DNA of 64,000 nucleotides. Origin: FEN-1350 sp964643355. GTDB lineage: Bacteria > Planctomycetota > Phycisphaerae > Sedimentisphaerales > Anaerohalosphaeraceae. The notes beneath the pieces were generated by a model, which was not told the DNA's origin, did not search any database, and saw only the letters and a list, made by a program, of their open reading frames with translations. The DNA is taken from the NCBI GenBank assembly GCA_964643355.1, contig CAZXPW010000013.1, positions 28,853 through 92,852 of the forward strand. The letters run 5' to 3'. Position numbers and translations under genes: made by a program. Shown piece after piece: positions 50,220 through 61,400 of the stretch; the stretch's first letter is position 1; the number at the start of each line of letters is the position of its first letter.

Positions 50220-52307
50220 CTATGACGACATCGAGGTCACCGAACTCATCTGCCGCTGAAGCTCGGACAGCATTTTTTCCAGGCGGGCAAACTGTGCGAT
50301 CAATCGTTGCCGTTCATCCTCCAGCCGTTCTTGTTCTTCCTCGATTCGTTCATTCTGATTCTTGATGGCCTGATCGATCGACTTGGTCGTGATCGTCAAA
50401 CTGCCATCAATCGAGTTGAGATTGGTGTTGAGGACATCATAGGCCGCCCCGGCAAATCCCTGCTTGACATAGATCATCGCTTCCAGAGGGGTCCCCGAGG
50501 TTCGGCTGACATCGACCGTAAACTGCAAGCTGTTTTCCGCATACAGCGGCTTTCCATAACTGTTGAAGAGGGAATTGCCGGTCACCGTGTTTCCGCTGAA
50601 GGAGGCGTCTCGCCAGGTGGTCTCGCCGAACTGCCGGATCTGGGCCGAAGTGATCGCGGTTCCGTTGCCATAGACGCGAACTTCGTACTGGCCGGCCGTG
50701 GTGAATTTGTTGGCCGAATAAAACTTGATCGCGTCACCGGCGGCGCTGCCGGTCTTGACGGCCCCGATCACGGCCAGGACGCCGTTGTAATCGTCCACGA
50801 TGGCCTCATCCAGGGCCTTCTCGTCCAGTTCGAGCATGCCCTCGGCGTTCAGCTTCAGACCGATATCGGCCGGCCGGGTAAAACTGTCCTGCGATCCAAA
50901 TCCCTTCGTCGCCGAGTTGAACGGCGTTTTCATCTGGTTCCAGATGCTCAGGACATTGTATTCCGTCGAGAGAATGCCCCGGGTCTTGCCGTCCGGATCA
51001 AATGAGGTCTTGTCCTTGATGTAGATCACTGCGGCATTGTAGGTCGTCACCAGCGCATCGAGTTTCTCTTTGAGGGCCTTGGTGTCGCGGGTGAGATTGA
51101 TTTCGATGGAATCGTAACCGGTATCATTGGAAGAGGTGTTATGTAGGTGCAGGGTGACACCGGAGATGACATCGTCGATGGTGTTGGAGCTGCGGCTGAT
51201 CCATTCGTTGGCTCCGGTCGGATAGTCGTCCACTTTAATCAAACTGTCCTGGGCGTTTCGGGTTTCGGAAAATGTCGCCGGAGCAAATGCGGCGATGCTG
51301 GCGGAAATCGTGCCCCCCGCATCTCCGTCCCGGGCCATGGTCGGGGCCATCCAGGACGCCGTGGATCCGGTTCCCGGCACAAAACTCAACGATACGGTCA
51401 TGTTACTGGCACCGGATGTGGTATCGGTCAGGCGAATGAACCCATCTTCGTAGGTGGCCACGGCCGTCTTGACGCCGTCGGTTTCAAAGGCCTCGTTGAT
51501 GTGCGTAAGGAGATCGTCAATCGTCGTATAGTTCGTGACATCAAAGTAATAATCCACGGCGGAATTATCGTGGCGAAAACCGGAAATATGGATCTGGTCG
51601 GGGGTCGAGCCGCTTTCCAGATCGCCGGTAAAACCGTCCAGCTCCCCGAGTTTGGTTGTCACGCCCGCGTTATTGCCGTTTTTCAAAAGGGCCGCCCCGG
51701 ACTTCCATGTCTCCGTGTTGCTGGAATTGACGGTGATCTGGTAATCGGATCCGCTGTCTTTACCGCTGAGAACCAGATGATAGGCCAGCCCGTTGCCGTT
51801 GTCGTATTTGAGAATCCCCGCGGTGACGCCGGGATTGTCGGTGTCGTTGTTGATCAGCCCGACCATATCCTGCAGCGTGGTTTCTTCCGTCGTGTGAATG
51901 ATCAATTCCTTGTTGTTATAGGAAAATATGAAATTGCCCGCTCCGACATACGCGGTGGAGTTGGAGATGCCGCCGTGGACCCATCGCTCTGCGGTGGCCA
52001 GTTGCTTGACTTTGACCGAGTGGTTGCCTTCATAGGCCTGGTCCGACGCCTCGGCCGTAACAATATCCGAATCGCTGGTGGCGGCCTTGAACGATTTGAG
52101 AACGCTGCTGTCATCCAGGGCCGAAACCGCCGTCTTCACCGAATTCAGTTTGCTCTGCAGCTCGGAATAGGCCTCTTTTTTGGTCTGGCTGACCTTCAGA
52201 TTGCTTTGCATCAGCTTGAGCTTGCGGCTGTTGGCCTCCATCAGCTGTTCAATGATCTTGGCGGTGTCCAGGCCGGTCGAAAGTCCGGGAAAATTGATTG
52301 TGCCCAT
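50220..52307 (-). CDS. fliD: Flagellar cap protein FliD
   Basis: 695 residues, larger than the typical 450-550. N-terminus GTINFPGLSTGLDTAKIIEQLMEANS and the FliD_N domain (YSELQSKLNSVKTAVSALDD, then FKAATSDSDIVTAEAS) are diagnostic, as is the C-terminal coiled coil (RIEEEQERLEDERQRLIAQFARLEKMLSEL). FliD caps the filament and folds arriving flagellin. The middle 300 residues are Ser/Thr/Gly/Asn-rich, possible glycosylation surface. AAGGAATTCCCG precedes the ATG. It is ten bases after a glycosyltransferase gene on the same strand, and likely part of its operon. Confidence 0.95.
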   Translation of the reverse strand: MGTINFPGLSTGLDTAKIIEQLMEANSRKLKLMQSNLKVSQTKKEAYSELQSKLNSVKTAVSALDDSSVLKSFKAATSDSDIVTAEASDQAYEGNHSVKVKQLATAERWVHGGISNSTAYVGAGNFIFSYNNKELIIHTTEETTLQDMVGLINNDTDNPGVTAGILKYDNGNGLAYHLVLSGKDSGSDYQITVNSSNTETWKSGAALLKNGNNAGVTTKLGELDGFTGDLESGSTPDQIHISGFRHDNSAVDYYFDVTNYTTIDDLLTHINEAFETDGVKTAVATYEDGFIRLTDTTSGASNMTVSLSFVPGTGSTASWMAPTMARDGDAGGTISASIAAFAPATFSETRNAQDSLIKVDDYPTGANEWISRSSNTIDDVISGVTLHLHNTSSNDTGYDSIEINLTRDTKALKEKLDALVTTYNAAVIYIKDKTSFDPDGKTRGILSTEYNVLSIWNQMKTPFNSATKGFGSQDSFTRPADIGLKLNAEGMLELDEKALDEAIVDDYNGVLAVIGAVKTGSAAGDAIKFYSANKFTTAGQYEVRVYGNGTAITSAQIRQFGETTWRDASFSGNTVTGNSLFNSYGKPLYAENSLQFTVDVSRTSGTPLEAMIYVKQGFAGAAYDVLNTNLNSIDGSLTITTKSIDQAIKNQNERIEEEQERLEDERQRLIAQFARLEKMLSELQRQMSSVTSMSS

Positions 52308-52317
52308 CGGGAATTCC

Positions 52318-54429
52318 TTATGTCAATGAAACCGAGGAGGGATGTACCGTTTGGATTTCAGGGACCGAATCTTCCTTCGGGAAAGATTGTCCAAGTTGCG
52401 ACAAAAGCCGTTCCGCATCCGGATTTGGACGGAGGCGAAGTTCCGCCTGACAGGCCGCAACGGCCTGATCGGGACGGCCGAGTTGCACAAAAGCGACGGC
52501 GCGAGCGTAGTCCAAACCGGACATGTCAAACCCGCCACGGCGCGTTTCGTCCAGAAAGACCAGCGCCTCATCCGGTCGTCCCGCCTTGAGACGGTCCACC
52601 GCACACCGAAACAGCTCCAGAGGTCGCCGATTTCCGGTCATGCTCCAGACCGACTGCGACAACCGACCGGATTTTGTCAACGATTCGATCATCAGCGAAC
52701 GATAGCGATCGCCCCGTCGCCGAAACGGTTCGCTGAATCGGCCCGCGTGGGTTTGCGCGTGGGAATAAAAGGTCATCATCAGATATTCGTGGAATCGGCA
52801 AGACCGCTCGTCCGGATCGGGGTAGTGCGCCAGTTGCGGGTATAGAACCTCGGCCGGATAGCGCGCGATCATCTCCTCCAGCGCCGCGGCGGTGATCTCG
52901 TTTCGCTGCTGATATTTTCGCGACAAACCTCCGGAACTCACACGATAATAATACGGCGCGCTGTCTGCGACGCGGCATAACCGGATCTGTCCGGCGTTGC
53001 GGCAGAGAAAATCAAAATCGGCCGCGGTCGCCAGTTCCCGATACGGGCCCGTTCGTTCATACAGGCAGCGCCGTACCAGACTTCCCGGTTCCGGAATAAC
53101 GCTTTTGCCCAGCGTAAACAGAACGGCAATCAGCACCCGATTGTCCCGAATCTCTTCGTATCGCCACACCACGCCCGTCGGACGGCCGGCGTCATCCACC
53201 AGCGTCAGCCCCGCCGGATAATAATAGTCCGCCTCCGGATTCCGTTCGGCGCCGGCAACCATCGCTTGAATGTAGCCGGCCGCGATCGTGTCGTCGGAAT
53301 CCACCACCAGCAGGTAATGGCCCTTCGCTTCCCGGATGGCGCGGTTGCGAGCGGCGGCGTAATTGGCGTGGTCCTGATGGATATAGCGAATCCGGGGATC
53401 CCCGTATTGATGAACGATCGCCGCGGTGTCGTCCGTGCTGCCATCGTCCACGATGAGTAGCTCGAATGGATCGTAGTCCTGCGCGAGAATCGAATCAATC
53501 GCACGACGGATATGTCCTGCGGCGTTGTACGCGACCATCTCGACGGTCACCAGCGGTCGGGACGCACGCGGGTTCGTCGTCCGGCCTTCGCTTCGGAAGA
53601 CCAGATCCAATTCCTGATGACAGGCCTGCGGTACAAATCCGGAATACCGCGCAACCTCGATCGAATACCCCTGATCGAACAAATCCGACAATCGCTCGGT
53701 CGAATACGCTGGATCCGACCCGCTGCGATTGGTACAGACCGTCTGCACAAGATTGACCGGATTGCAGAAAGCCGCCGAGTGATCATAACACAGAAGGATC
53801 GGCTGCCGCTGTTCAAACCAGGAAACCACCATCGCCATTTGACCTTCGAGCGTATTGGGATTCTCCCAGGGCAATTGTTCCATCAACGGCAACAGATCGC
53901 GCGTTCGATAGATCGAACTGGACAATTCCAGGGGGTACCCAAACTCGTGCGAAGATCCCGGCCAGTTGAATCCCAGGATCCCCGCCCCAAAATTGCGGAA
54001 GGACGGCAATGCCGCCGGGGCGTTGCGCATGTAGCTGTGCTGGATATTGCGGCCCAGACGCAGCGAAAAACCGATCGCCTCCGGATGAGCCGTCAGCGCG
54101 GTATGAATATCCTCCATCGCAAAGTCCCGCACAAACAGATTGTCATCGACCGCAAAGAAGACCATCTCCGAAGGGCGAACCAGAGACAGAACCTGCCGGC
54201 GAAACTCCGTCTCTTCGACGAACGCAACATCCGGATACCGCGATTGCAGCCGTTGGTACTGAAGACGAATCCGCGGATTCGACGCCCGAAACAAAATCGC
54301 CAGGCGCAACCTCTGGGGATCGCGCAGATGCAATCGCAGCGAATCCAGGACGGCCTGCAGTTGCATCGCCCGGTCTTTGCTGAAAACAAGACCCAGTATA
54401 TTCGATTGTGTCGGTTGGCTCGCGTTCAT
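52318..54429 (-). CDS. Two-domain glycosyltransferase with TPR-like tail
   Basis: 703 residues. Residues 1-270 look like a divergent GT-A-type fold with a VVDDN-like acidic motif in FFAVDDNLFVRDF. Residues 292-500 are a family 2 glycosyltransferase: LVTVEMVAYNAAGHIRRAIDSIL, ELLIVDDGSTDDTAAIV, and the DxD-like VDSDD at 376-380. Residues 610-690 contain TPR-like helices. It transfers sugars from nucleotide donors; acceptor and donor are unknown. Ten bases separate it from fliD, and four from the large transferase upstream, so flagellar or surface glycosylation is likely. Confidence 0.85.
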   Translation of the reverse strand: MNASQPTQSNILGLVFSKDRAMQLQAVLDSLRLHLRDPQRLRLAILFRASNPRIRLQYQRLQSRYPDVAFVEETEFRRQVLSLVRPSEMVFFAVDDNLFVRDFAMEDIHTALTAHPEAIGFSLRLGRNIQHSYMRNAPAALPSFRNFGAGILGFNWPGSSHEFGYPLELSSSIYRTRDLLPLMEQLPWENPNTLEGQMAMVVSWFEQRQPILLCYDHSAAFCNPVNLVQTVCTNRSGSDPAYSTERLSDLFDQGYSIEVARYSGFVPQACHQELDLVFRSEGRTTNPRASRPLVTVEMVAYNAAGHIRRAIDSILAQDYDPFELLIVDDGSTDDTAAIVHQYGDPRIRYIHQDHANYAAARNRAIREAKGHYLLVVDSDDTIAAGYIQAMVAGAERNPEADYYYPAGLTLVDDAGRPTGVVWRYEEIRDNRVLIAVLFTLGKSVIPEPGSLVRRCLYERTGPYRELATAADFDFLCRNAGQIRLCRVADSAPYYYRVSSGGLSRKYQQRNEITAAALEEMIARYPAEVLYPQLAHYPDPDERSCRFHEYLMMTFYSHAQTHAGRFSEPFRRRGDRYRSLMIESLTKSGRLSQSVWSMTGNRRPLELFRCAVDRLKAGRPDEALVFLDETRRGGFDMSGLDYARAVAFVQLGRPDQAVAACQAELRLRPNPDAERLLSQLGQSFPKEDSVPEIQTVHPSSVSLT

Positions 54430-54432
54430 TCT

Positions 54433-57400
54433 CTATCGTACGCCGCTTAAAACCGGCGGTTCACCCGCGTTTGTCTTCGATACCCCGGAAGCATTGATCT
54501 TGAATTCACTCGTGCAATTCCTGTTATCGGCTAAAAGGGTTTGCAATTCACGCATCCAAATTTCCCAGGTCGGCCGCTCTTTCGGCGAGATCATGCTTTC
54601 AGCGAGCAACTGGCCGGCGGCTGAAAATTGCGTATCAACGGTGCGCTCTTCCGTTTTATGGGCCGTGACGATCACATTCGAAAGGTAGGGCTCTTGCGAC
54701 CAGGATTTTTCGTCTTTTTGCATTCCCCCGAACCCCAGCGCCGTCAGCGTCCGTTCAAATCGTTCGGCAAACCAGTGATCGACATGATACGCCCACCGGG
54801 CCGCCTGATCGCCGGCCAGATGGCGAACCACGGCCATCTTGGTTTTCCAGGCCGCATTGGACAACAAAGTCCGGGCGCTGCCGATCAAATCGGGCGTTTC
54901 GATACACAGTACGCCGCCAACTTTGAGCCAACGGTGCCAGCGAATCAACAAAGCAAGAGCGGTAACACGGTTGAAATGCTCGAAGATATGATGCAGACGA
55001 ATCTCGTCCACGGTCCCATCGGGAAATCGCAGTGTGGTGATATCGGCATGGATGTCGGCGCCGAGCTTGGAGATCGTGGTGTGCTCGCTGGGCGGGTAGT
55101 CGATGTTGACATATCCGTCGAACCGCCACTGCCCGCAGCCCAGATGCACACGCAGGGGCGTGCTGGGCGACCACAGGCCGGCCCGCTGAATGCGGGACAG
55201 CAGATCACCATCCGATGTTTGCGCCGGCCTCGATGGTGGAGACGCCAACGCCGGATCGCAGCGATTGATCCATTGGCGAACCAGCGGATGTTCGCAGCCC
55301 GACGATATGACCCGCATCAGACTGGACCGGGCGTCGGAGAACTGACGATACTGAACCTGCGACAAACCCTTCCACAGAAATTCAAGGGAGGGATCAATCA
55401 AACGCATCGACGCCGGAAGCCGCAGGACTTCGGCCATCTCCTCAGACCAGAGCAAACGACGGGGCGAGAACTCTTCAATGCTGACATAATGTTTCCACTT
55501 CTGCTTGTATCGAGCGATGTCTTCCTCGCTGGTCCGGGCGTTGGCCTTCTTCTGGTTGTCGAGAATGTTGTTGTGTACGACAAAACATCCCGGCAGAGGA
55601 ACCAGTTGACGGCCGGATTCATAGAGCTTGTAGCACAGGTCACCGTCGGCGCAATAGAAGCGATACGACTCGTCGATCCCGCCGACGGCGGCCAGCGCAT
55701 CGATCCGGACAAGGCCGTAGTTCATCAACAGTTTATGGCCATAGGTAAAATCGACGCCGAACCGATCCCAATCGGGTCGGGTATGAAGGTTCTTATAGAA
55801 GAAGATACCCCCGGCGACGGAAGTCGGCAGCGAATCCAGGTATCGAACCGCCTGCGTAAGACAATCCGGAGCAAAGACGATGTCGTCGCTGGCGTACATG
55901 GCGTATCTGCCACCAGCCCGGGCAAAACCGAAATTGTACAGTTGCGGCCAGGAACGACGACCGGGGCCGAAGTGTTCTCGTTCGTTGAAGACCCGCGTTA
56001 CACCGTGCTTGTCCAAAACGGCGCGGGTGTTATCCGTCGAATCGCCTTCAATGACGATAATCTCCAGCGAAACCTCGCGAGCGGCCGACTTGAGACTGTC
56101 GAGCATCGCATCGAGCAATTCGCCCCGGTTCTTCGTCGCAACAACGATGCTGACATCGACGGTTCGGGGCGTCTGGTATTCGGAGGGCACAGAAACCTCC
56201 CGTTGCGATTCCAGAAACGCCGGAGTCCGGACAAAAGAAGGAACCCGGTCCAAAGGGAGAGTCGGAACCGAATAACGCAATGAAGGGGACTGGGCTAGGA
56301 CCCGTTCATACAATCGTTGATAGTGTTCGACGACTCGGGAATGCTCGAATTGATCGGCGATGCGCTTGCGGGCATTTTGCGCAAATCCCGAACGGGCCGC
56401 GGGATCGACAATCAGGTTTTCAAGGGCCGCGGCCGTCTGATGGACATTCTTGTACTCGCTGATCCAGCCGTCAATCCCGCTGCGGATCAGTTCCCCAACA
56501 CCCCCCGTCGCGAAGGATACGATCGGCAAGCCGCAGGACATCGCCTCCAGAACGACCAGCGGACAATTATCGGCCAGCGGCGTGTAGAGAAAGATATCCA
56601 GCGCCGAATACGCCATCGCCAGATCCGTCTCAGCCTCCAGTCGCGGAAGCTGAATGACCTCCGGCAAGGTCGTCGGGCCGTTGCCGCCGATGCTGACAAA
56701 CAGGACCTTCGGATTTCGAGACCGGACACGATCCATCACCGCCTGGGTATAGTGCCCGCCCTTCCAGTGATTGCCGAAGCTGCCGCCGTTGGCGACGGCG
56801 CCGATGAGCACGCGATCCTCAGGCAGTCCGAACCGATGCCGCGCGTCCATTTTGTCATACGGCTTAAATATGGATGTATTTACACCATTATAGATCAATT
56901 CAATCGGGTGATTGCCCAGCACGCTCTGCTGGACATGGCGGCGGAGCCATTCGGACGGAACGACAATCTGCAGGCGGGAATGCTCGTAGATACACCGTTT
57001 ATCCTGGAGCAACCGGGCGGAGGTATCGACCGCCAGGCCGTGTTCCAGCTCCGGACAGGGACACTTCGGACAGCCCTGCCGATACAACATGCACTCCAGG
57101 GAATACGCGCAATGGCCGGTGAACGACTGCATGTCGTGCAGCGTCCACACGATGGGTTTTGCCCGAGACAAGGCCGACAAGCTGAAGGGATTGAAGTAAT
57201 TGCCGTGCAAATTGTGCAGATGCACAAGGTCGGCCTGCCTGATCCAGGGATGGCGAATCAGCCGGTGACTGCCCTGATGGTGATAATCGAGCAGCCCCTG
57301 TCGAACGGATTGTTCATACAGCGATTGCGTCAAGTCCAATTCAAAGGCCGATGAATACGGCGAATCGCTTTTCTTGTATCCGACCAGGAGGCGTGAGTTG

Positions 57401-58428
57401 TGTCCCTGGTTCCGCTGCGCTTCGGCCAGACGCCAGGCCACCTTGGCCGCTCCTCCGGCGACATCATGGGTGTTGATGTGAACAACGGAAATTGACTTTT
57501 TCCGGAAAGAAGGATTCGACGACTTGACCCCCGTCTGGGAAGATGAAAGCACAGGCGGCGGCAATACCTTCGGTCCCCCGAAGAAGCTGTTGTAATGTCG
57601 GATCAACTCTTCGGCAAGAACCGGCTGATCCGGATATCGGACAATTGGTTGATCCGGGGCCGCATAGTCAAATTTGGATTTCGAGCGGCCAAAGTGGATG
57701 CCGGAACCATCAAATCCGATATTCTGGATCTGAGAAATCATCGGATAGACATAATACCCGCGATGCAGATAGACCGACAGAACCCAGTTGAGCGTCCAGA
57801 TATCCCGGGGCTGACCGTTGAGGAATTTCTGCACGCTTTCGGGGATGTCCGGGCCGCCCTGCGTCAGATCGACGCCGGATTCCAGACAGCGGCGATACAC
57901 CCCCGCCAGATCCGGATCGAAGGCCTTCCACGCCCTCCGCCAGGTCGCCCATCCCCAACTGCCGATCCGAGGATAGAAAAAGATATCGTAGGGATACCGA
58001 TTTCGCATCTCGTCCGGAATCGGCGGGCAGTACCCGTTGATCCCGAAGATGCGTTCGTGATCCCGGTACCGATCCAGACAGGCCCGCATGAAATCGAAGA
58101 AGTAGGGTTTGGGAACGCAATCGTCTTCCAGAAGAATCATCGTCTCGTGTTCGGAAAGAACGGTATTGACCGCTGAGACGACGGAACGGGCCAGACCCTG
58201 ATTGGCGGACTGCGCGACAACTTTCGGGTTTGTCCAGCGGATGGCCCCGATCAGATCGCGAACCTGTGCGACAGAGGATTCATCGGAAACGCTCTTGGGG
58301 GCGTCGGAAAAAATGTACAGATTTTGGATCTGGCGTCGTTGCAGGGCCTTGAGCACCTCGGCCGTATGTCGCGGTCGATTGTAGCAAACCAAAGCCACCG
58401 GGACAGGATGTCTCTCATTTTCGATCAT
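54433..58428 (-). CDS. Giant glycosyltransferase-methyltransferase polyprotein (GT-A, GT4, GT2, SAM)
   Basis: 1331 residues. In order: a GT-A domain (about 1-290) with VALVCYNRPRHTAEVLKAL and ILLEDDCVP; a GT4-type domain (about 320-720) with VVHINTHDVAGGAAKVAWRLAE and PLVVLEAMSCGLPIVSFATGGVGELI; a GT2 domain (about 755-1000) with VSIVVATKNRGELLDAML and MYASDDIVF; and a class I methyltransferase (about 1120-1280) with VHLGCGQWRFDGYVNIDY and HIFEHFN. The ATG at 58428 was chosen because upstream sequence to 58515 overlaps the neighbouring gene. One protein may add several sugars and one methyl group to a surface polymer. Confidence 0.87.
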   Translation of the reverse strand: MIENERHPVPVALVCYNRPRHTAEVLKALQRRQIQNLYIFSDAPKSVSDESSVAQVRDLIGAIRWTNPKVVAQSANQGLARSVVSAVNTVLSEHETMILLEDDCVPKPYFFDFMRACLDRYRDHERIFGINGYCPPIPDEMRNRYPYDIFFYPRIGSWGWATWRRAWKAFDPDLAGVYRRCLESGVDLTQGGPDIPESVQKFLNGQPRDIWTLNWVLSVYLHRGYYVYPMISQIQNIGFDGSGIHFGRSKSKFDYAAPDQPIVRYPDQPVLAEELIRHYNSFFGGPKVLPPPVLSSSQTGVKSSNPSFRKKSISVVHINTHDVAGGAAKVAWRLAEAQRNQGHNSRLLVGYKKSDSPYSSAFELDLTQSLYEQSVRQGLLDYHHQGSHRLIRHPWIRQADLVHLHNLHGNYFNPFSLSALSRAKPIVWTLHDMQSFTGHCAYSLECMLYRQGCPKCPCPELEHGLAVDTSARLLQDKRCIYEHSRLQIVVPSEWLRRHVQQSVLGNHPIELIYNGVNTSIFKPYDKMDARHRFGLPEDRVLIGAVANGGSFGNHWKGGHYTQAVMDRVRSRNPKVLFVSIGGNGPTTLPEVIQLPRLEAETDLAMAYSALDIFLYTPLADNCPLVVLEAMSCGLPIVSFATGGVGELIRSGIDGWISEYKNVHQTAAALENLIVDPAARSGFAQNARKRIADQFEHSRVVEHYQRLYERVLAQSPSLRYSVPTLPLDRVPSFVRTPAFLESQREVSVPSEYQTPRTVDVSIVVATKNRGELLDAMLDSLKSAAREVSLEIIVIEGDSTDNTRAVLDKHGVTRVFNEREHFGPGRRSWPQLYNFGFARAGGRYAMYASDDIVFAPDCLTQAVRYLDSLPTSVAGGIFFYKNLHTRPDWDRFGVDFTYGHKLLMNYGLVRIDALAAVGGIDESYRFYCADGDLCYKLYESGRQLVPLPGCFVVHNNILDNQKKANARTSEEDIARYKQKWKHYVSIEEFSPRRLLWSEEMAEVLRLPASMRLIDPSLEFLWKGLSQVQYRQFSDARSSLMRVISSGCEHPLVRQWINRCDPALASPPSRPAQTSDGDLLSRIQRAGLWSPSTPLRVHLGCGQWRFDGYVNIDYPPSEHTTISKLGADIHADITTLRFPDGTVDEIRLHHIFEHFNRVTALALLIRWHRWLKVGGVLCIETPDLIGSARTLLSNAAWKTKMAVVRHLAGDQAARWAYHVDHWFAERFERTLTALGFGGMQKDEKSWSQEPYLSNVIVTAHKTEERTVDTQFSAAGQLLAESMISPKERPTWEIWMRELQTLLADNRNCTSEFKINASGVSKTNAGEPPVLSGVR

Positions 58429-58438
58429 CGCCGTTCTT

Positions 58439-61400
58439 TCATGTACAACCAACCATTGAATGAGTCCGAGAAAAGGTTTCCCCCGAATGCTTCGGCAAAT
58501 GTCGGGAATGAACAAAGGTCACCTGCTGCAGCGGTGCGGCCTTTGCGTCGGCATGGGCCACGACATAGCCCATCCGACCCAGATGTTCGATACACGACAG
58601 CGTATCCTCGATGGTGTACCCCGTGCAAAAGTGATGAAACTCCACGCAAATCTGCGGAATGTCCAAATTCGCGACCGAGGACAGGATCGAATATTCCGCC
58701 CCTTCGACATCCATCTTCAGCAGCGACACATTGGGAAGTTCCCGCAGCAGATCGTCCAGACAAACGGTCTGCGCATCATAGAATTGACCGGACGCTACGG
58801 ATTGATGCGATGAAACGATGGAATCGCTGACATGGTCCGGATTGGCGTTCCTGTACATGCGGACGAAGGACCGACCTTTCTCGGCCAGAGCCCGCGGAAG
58901 GAACCGAAACCGGGGACCGGAATGGTTTTGGATATATTGCTTCGCCTTTTCCGTCGGATCGATTCCGACGACCATGCAATTCTTCCGGGCGATCAATTCC
59001 CGATCGAAAGAAATATCCTCGCCCACCCCGGCGGATATGATCGTGCTGCCGGCCGGGATCAGATCCGGGTCGATCGTCCATCCCCCGTATTCGGTGCCCA
59101 GACGGATCATGGGCAATCCCCGCACGACGGGGATGGTCGGCTGTTGCGTTTCCGAGGTCGGATGCTCGGATGGAATGTTGGCCGGTTCGCCGAATACGCA
59201 GGGTCGATCTTCGTCGTGATGATGACCCTGAAAATGATCGTGATAGCGCTGCCAGAACAATCGTCGGTTCTTGTCCGCCGACTGTCGCCAGGTTCCACCG
59301 GTGGACAAAACGGCATACTGATTGGCCCCTACCGTCTGCGGCAGATTCCGATATCCGATCGCATAGACTCCGCTGACCCTCTTGAGTTCTTGGTAAGCGC
59401 GGACACAGAGGTCCATGTCGTCAAAATACAGCGGAGCATAGGCCTCATCGAAATAGTTCAGCCGCCTCATCGTATCGGCGCGAAGAGCCAGCGGCCCGCG
59501 GTTGACCGCGTCGCGAATCTGGAACACCTCCCGTTGTGCCGAGACCGTACAGGCGTACTCGACACACGGATTCGGCGGTGGTGCGCAGGAAAAACTGTGG
59601 GCCTTGTTGGCGCTGACGGCAAACACATCGGACCATTGCAGAATGGGATACAGCAATCGTTTTTCCCATCCTCGTTCGGTGATCTGCATATCGTCCTGAA
59701 CGAGGATCCAGTATTCTCCTCCTGCCGCCCGCATCCCGGCATTGTTGGCGCGAACCTCGTTGACATCCGGCGTATGAACCACCGTCAGTCTCCGCATTTG
59801 CCCCTTGTCGGCGGCCAGGACGGAATCGACAACCTGCTCGGAGCGATCCGTACAGCCGTCATAGACCATCACCAGTTCAAAGGGGGAAGTGGTATTCTTA
59901 ACGATTCCGTCGATCACATAACCAATGTAGGCCTCCTTCTGATAAACGGTTACGATGATACTCAGGGGACAATCGCAAGGTCGATTCGTTTGTGCCAAAG
60001 CGGTCGGATGGGGAGCGTTTGACGGATCCGCCTGCGCGGGATAAACCTCGAAGGCGAATTGATCCTCCCACAGCAACATCGTATTCATCCGGTCGGCCTT
60101 CAGATAGACAAGAGCCGAAAAGGCCTTTTCCCGGGGAGTCTGCGGACTGCAATGCATGTCCCGGAGAATGTCGCTCTGCAGGCCGATCCGCTGGGTCGGC
60201 GTGTATTCGCGGAAGACCAGCTTTCCTCCAATGTTTTCCACGGCCCAGCGATGGTTACTGACGGCAATCGTATCCAGCCACAAATCTTTGCCGGGACTGG
60301 GACATTCGATATACCCGCGCCGGGCGATTCGCATCAGTTCGCGGCAGGCTTTGGCCGGATCGCCGACATGCTCAAGCACATGGGAACAGTACGCAAAATC
60401 GAATTGTTTGTCGGCAAAGGGCATCCGCTCGATGTTGCATTGATAGACGGGTTTGCCGTTGAGGTACTTGAAGGGCGCTCCCGCCCGGCCGAGCCGATCG
60501 TCTTCCAGGGTCAGGTCGGCCAGGTGCGTGGCCAGATGAAACGGAACATTGCCGCTGCCGATGTCCAACACCGTGTCGCCGGGTCGGATCCCGAAATCGA
60601 AATGCCTTGCCTGATACAAAGAATACCGATCCGGATTGGGTATCTTTTGGTACTGGTCATAGGCCTCGGCCAGAATCTCGACGCTCTGGTCGGGGAACGC
60701 CGCAGCCAGTTTTTCATACATGTCAAACGAAGCGTTGTAGTCTCCCCGCTCGGCGGATCGTCGAGCCACAAGCAGGGTTCGATTGGGATCTGTAAGGTCG
60801 TATGTTGGAACGGATCGCGGCCCGAACGCGGTTGTTTGCGAACGGATTTCCGGCAAACGCCGGAGTTGCCGGATCGCCGAAACCATTCGATCCAGATACG
60901 GATCCAGATGATAGACTTCCTCAAAGGCCCTTTGCGCCCCTTTTTGATATTCGGCGTATCGGTCGCAGATACGATTGACCAGTTCCGGTATCTGGGAAAA
61001 GTCCGAACAACATTCCCCGAAACCGAATCGGTCAATTTCCCGACGAAAGGATGGAAAGTCCGAACAGAGGACCGGGATTCCGGATTGAAGATACCGGGCC
61101 AGTTTATCGGAAGACCGACCCGTCGTAAATTCGTTGACATATTGCCGTCGGTAGAAGACCAGACCCATATCGGCCGAGGCGCTGAGCAAAGGAAGCTGAT
61201 CCCATGGCATGATCTCAGTTGAAAAAATCACCCGCCGCGCGGAATCCAAATTCGCCAGTTGTTCCAGGGCGGCCGTATTGTTGAAGAAGGGACCATGAAC
61301 AACCAGCCGCTGATCCGGACGAAACGACTGGGCGGCGATGATCATTCGATCTACGAACCGTGCCGCCGACAGTTGCCCCATATAGAAGATCACACGAGTG

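Noticed and set aside
51147..52589. 480-codon plus-strand frame
   Set aside because: Antisense to fliD and the end of a glycosyltransferase gene; no family features and no ribosome site.
54628..56283. 551-codon plus-strand frame
   Set aside because: Antisense to the 1331-residue polyprotein; similar to other antisense artefacts at 58832-60022 and 60059-61222.
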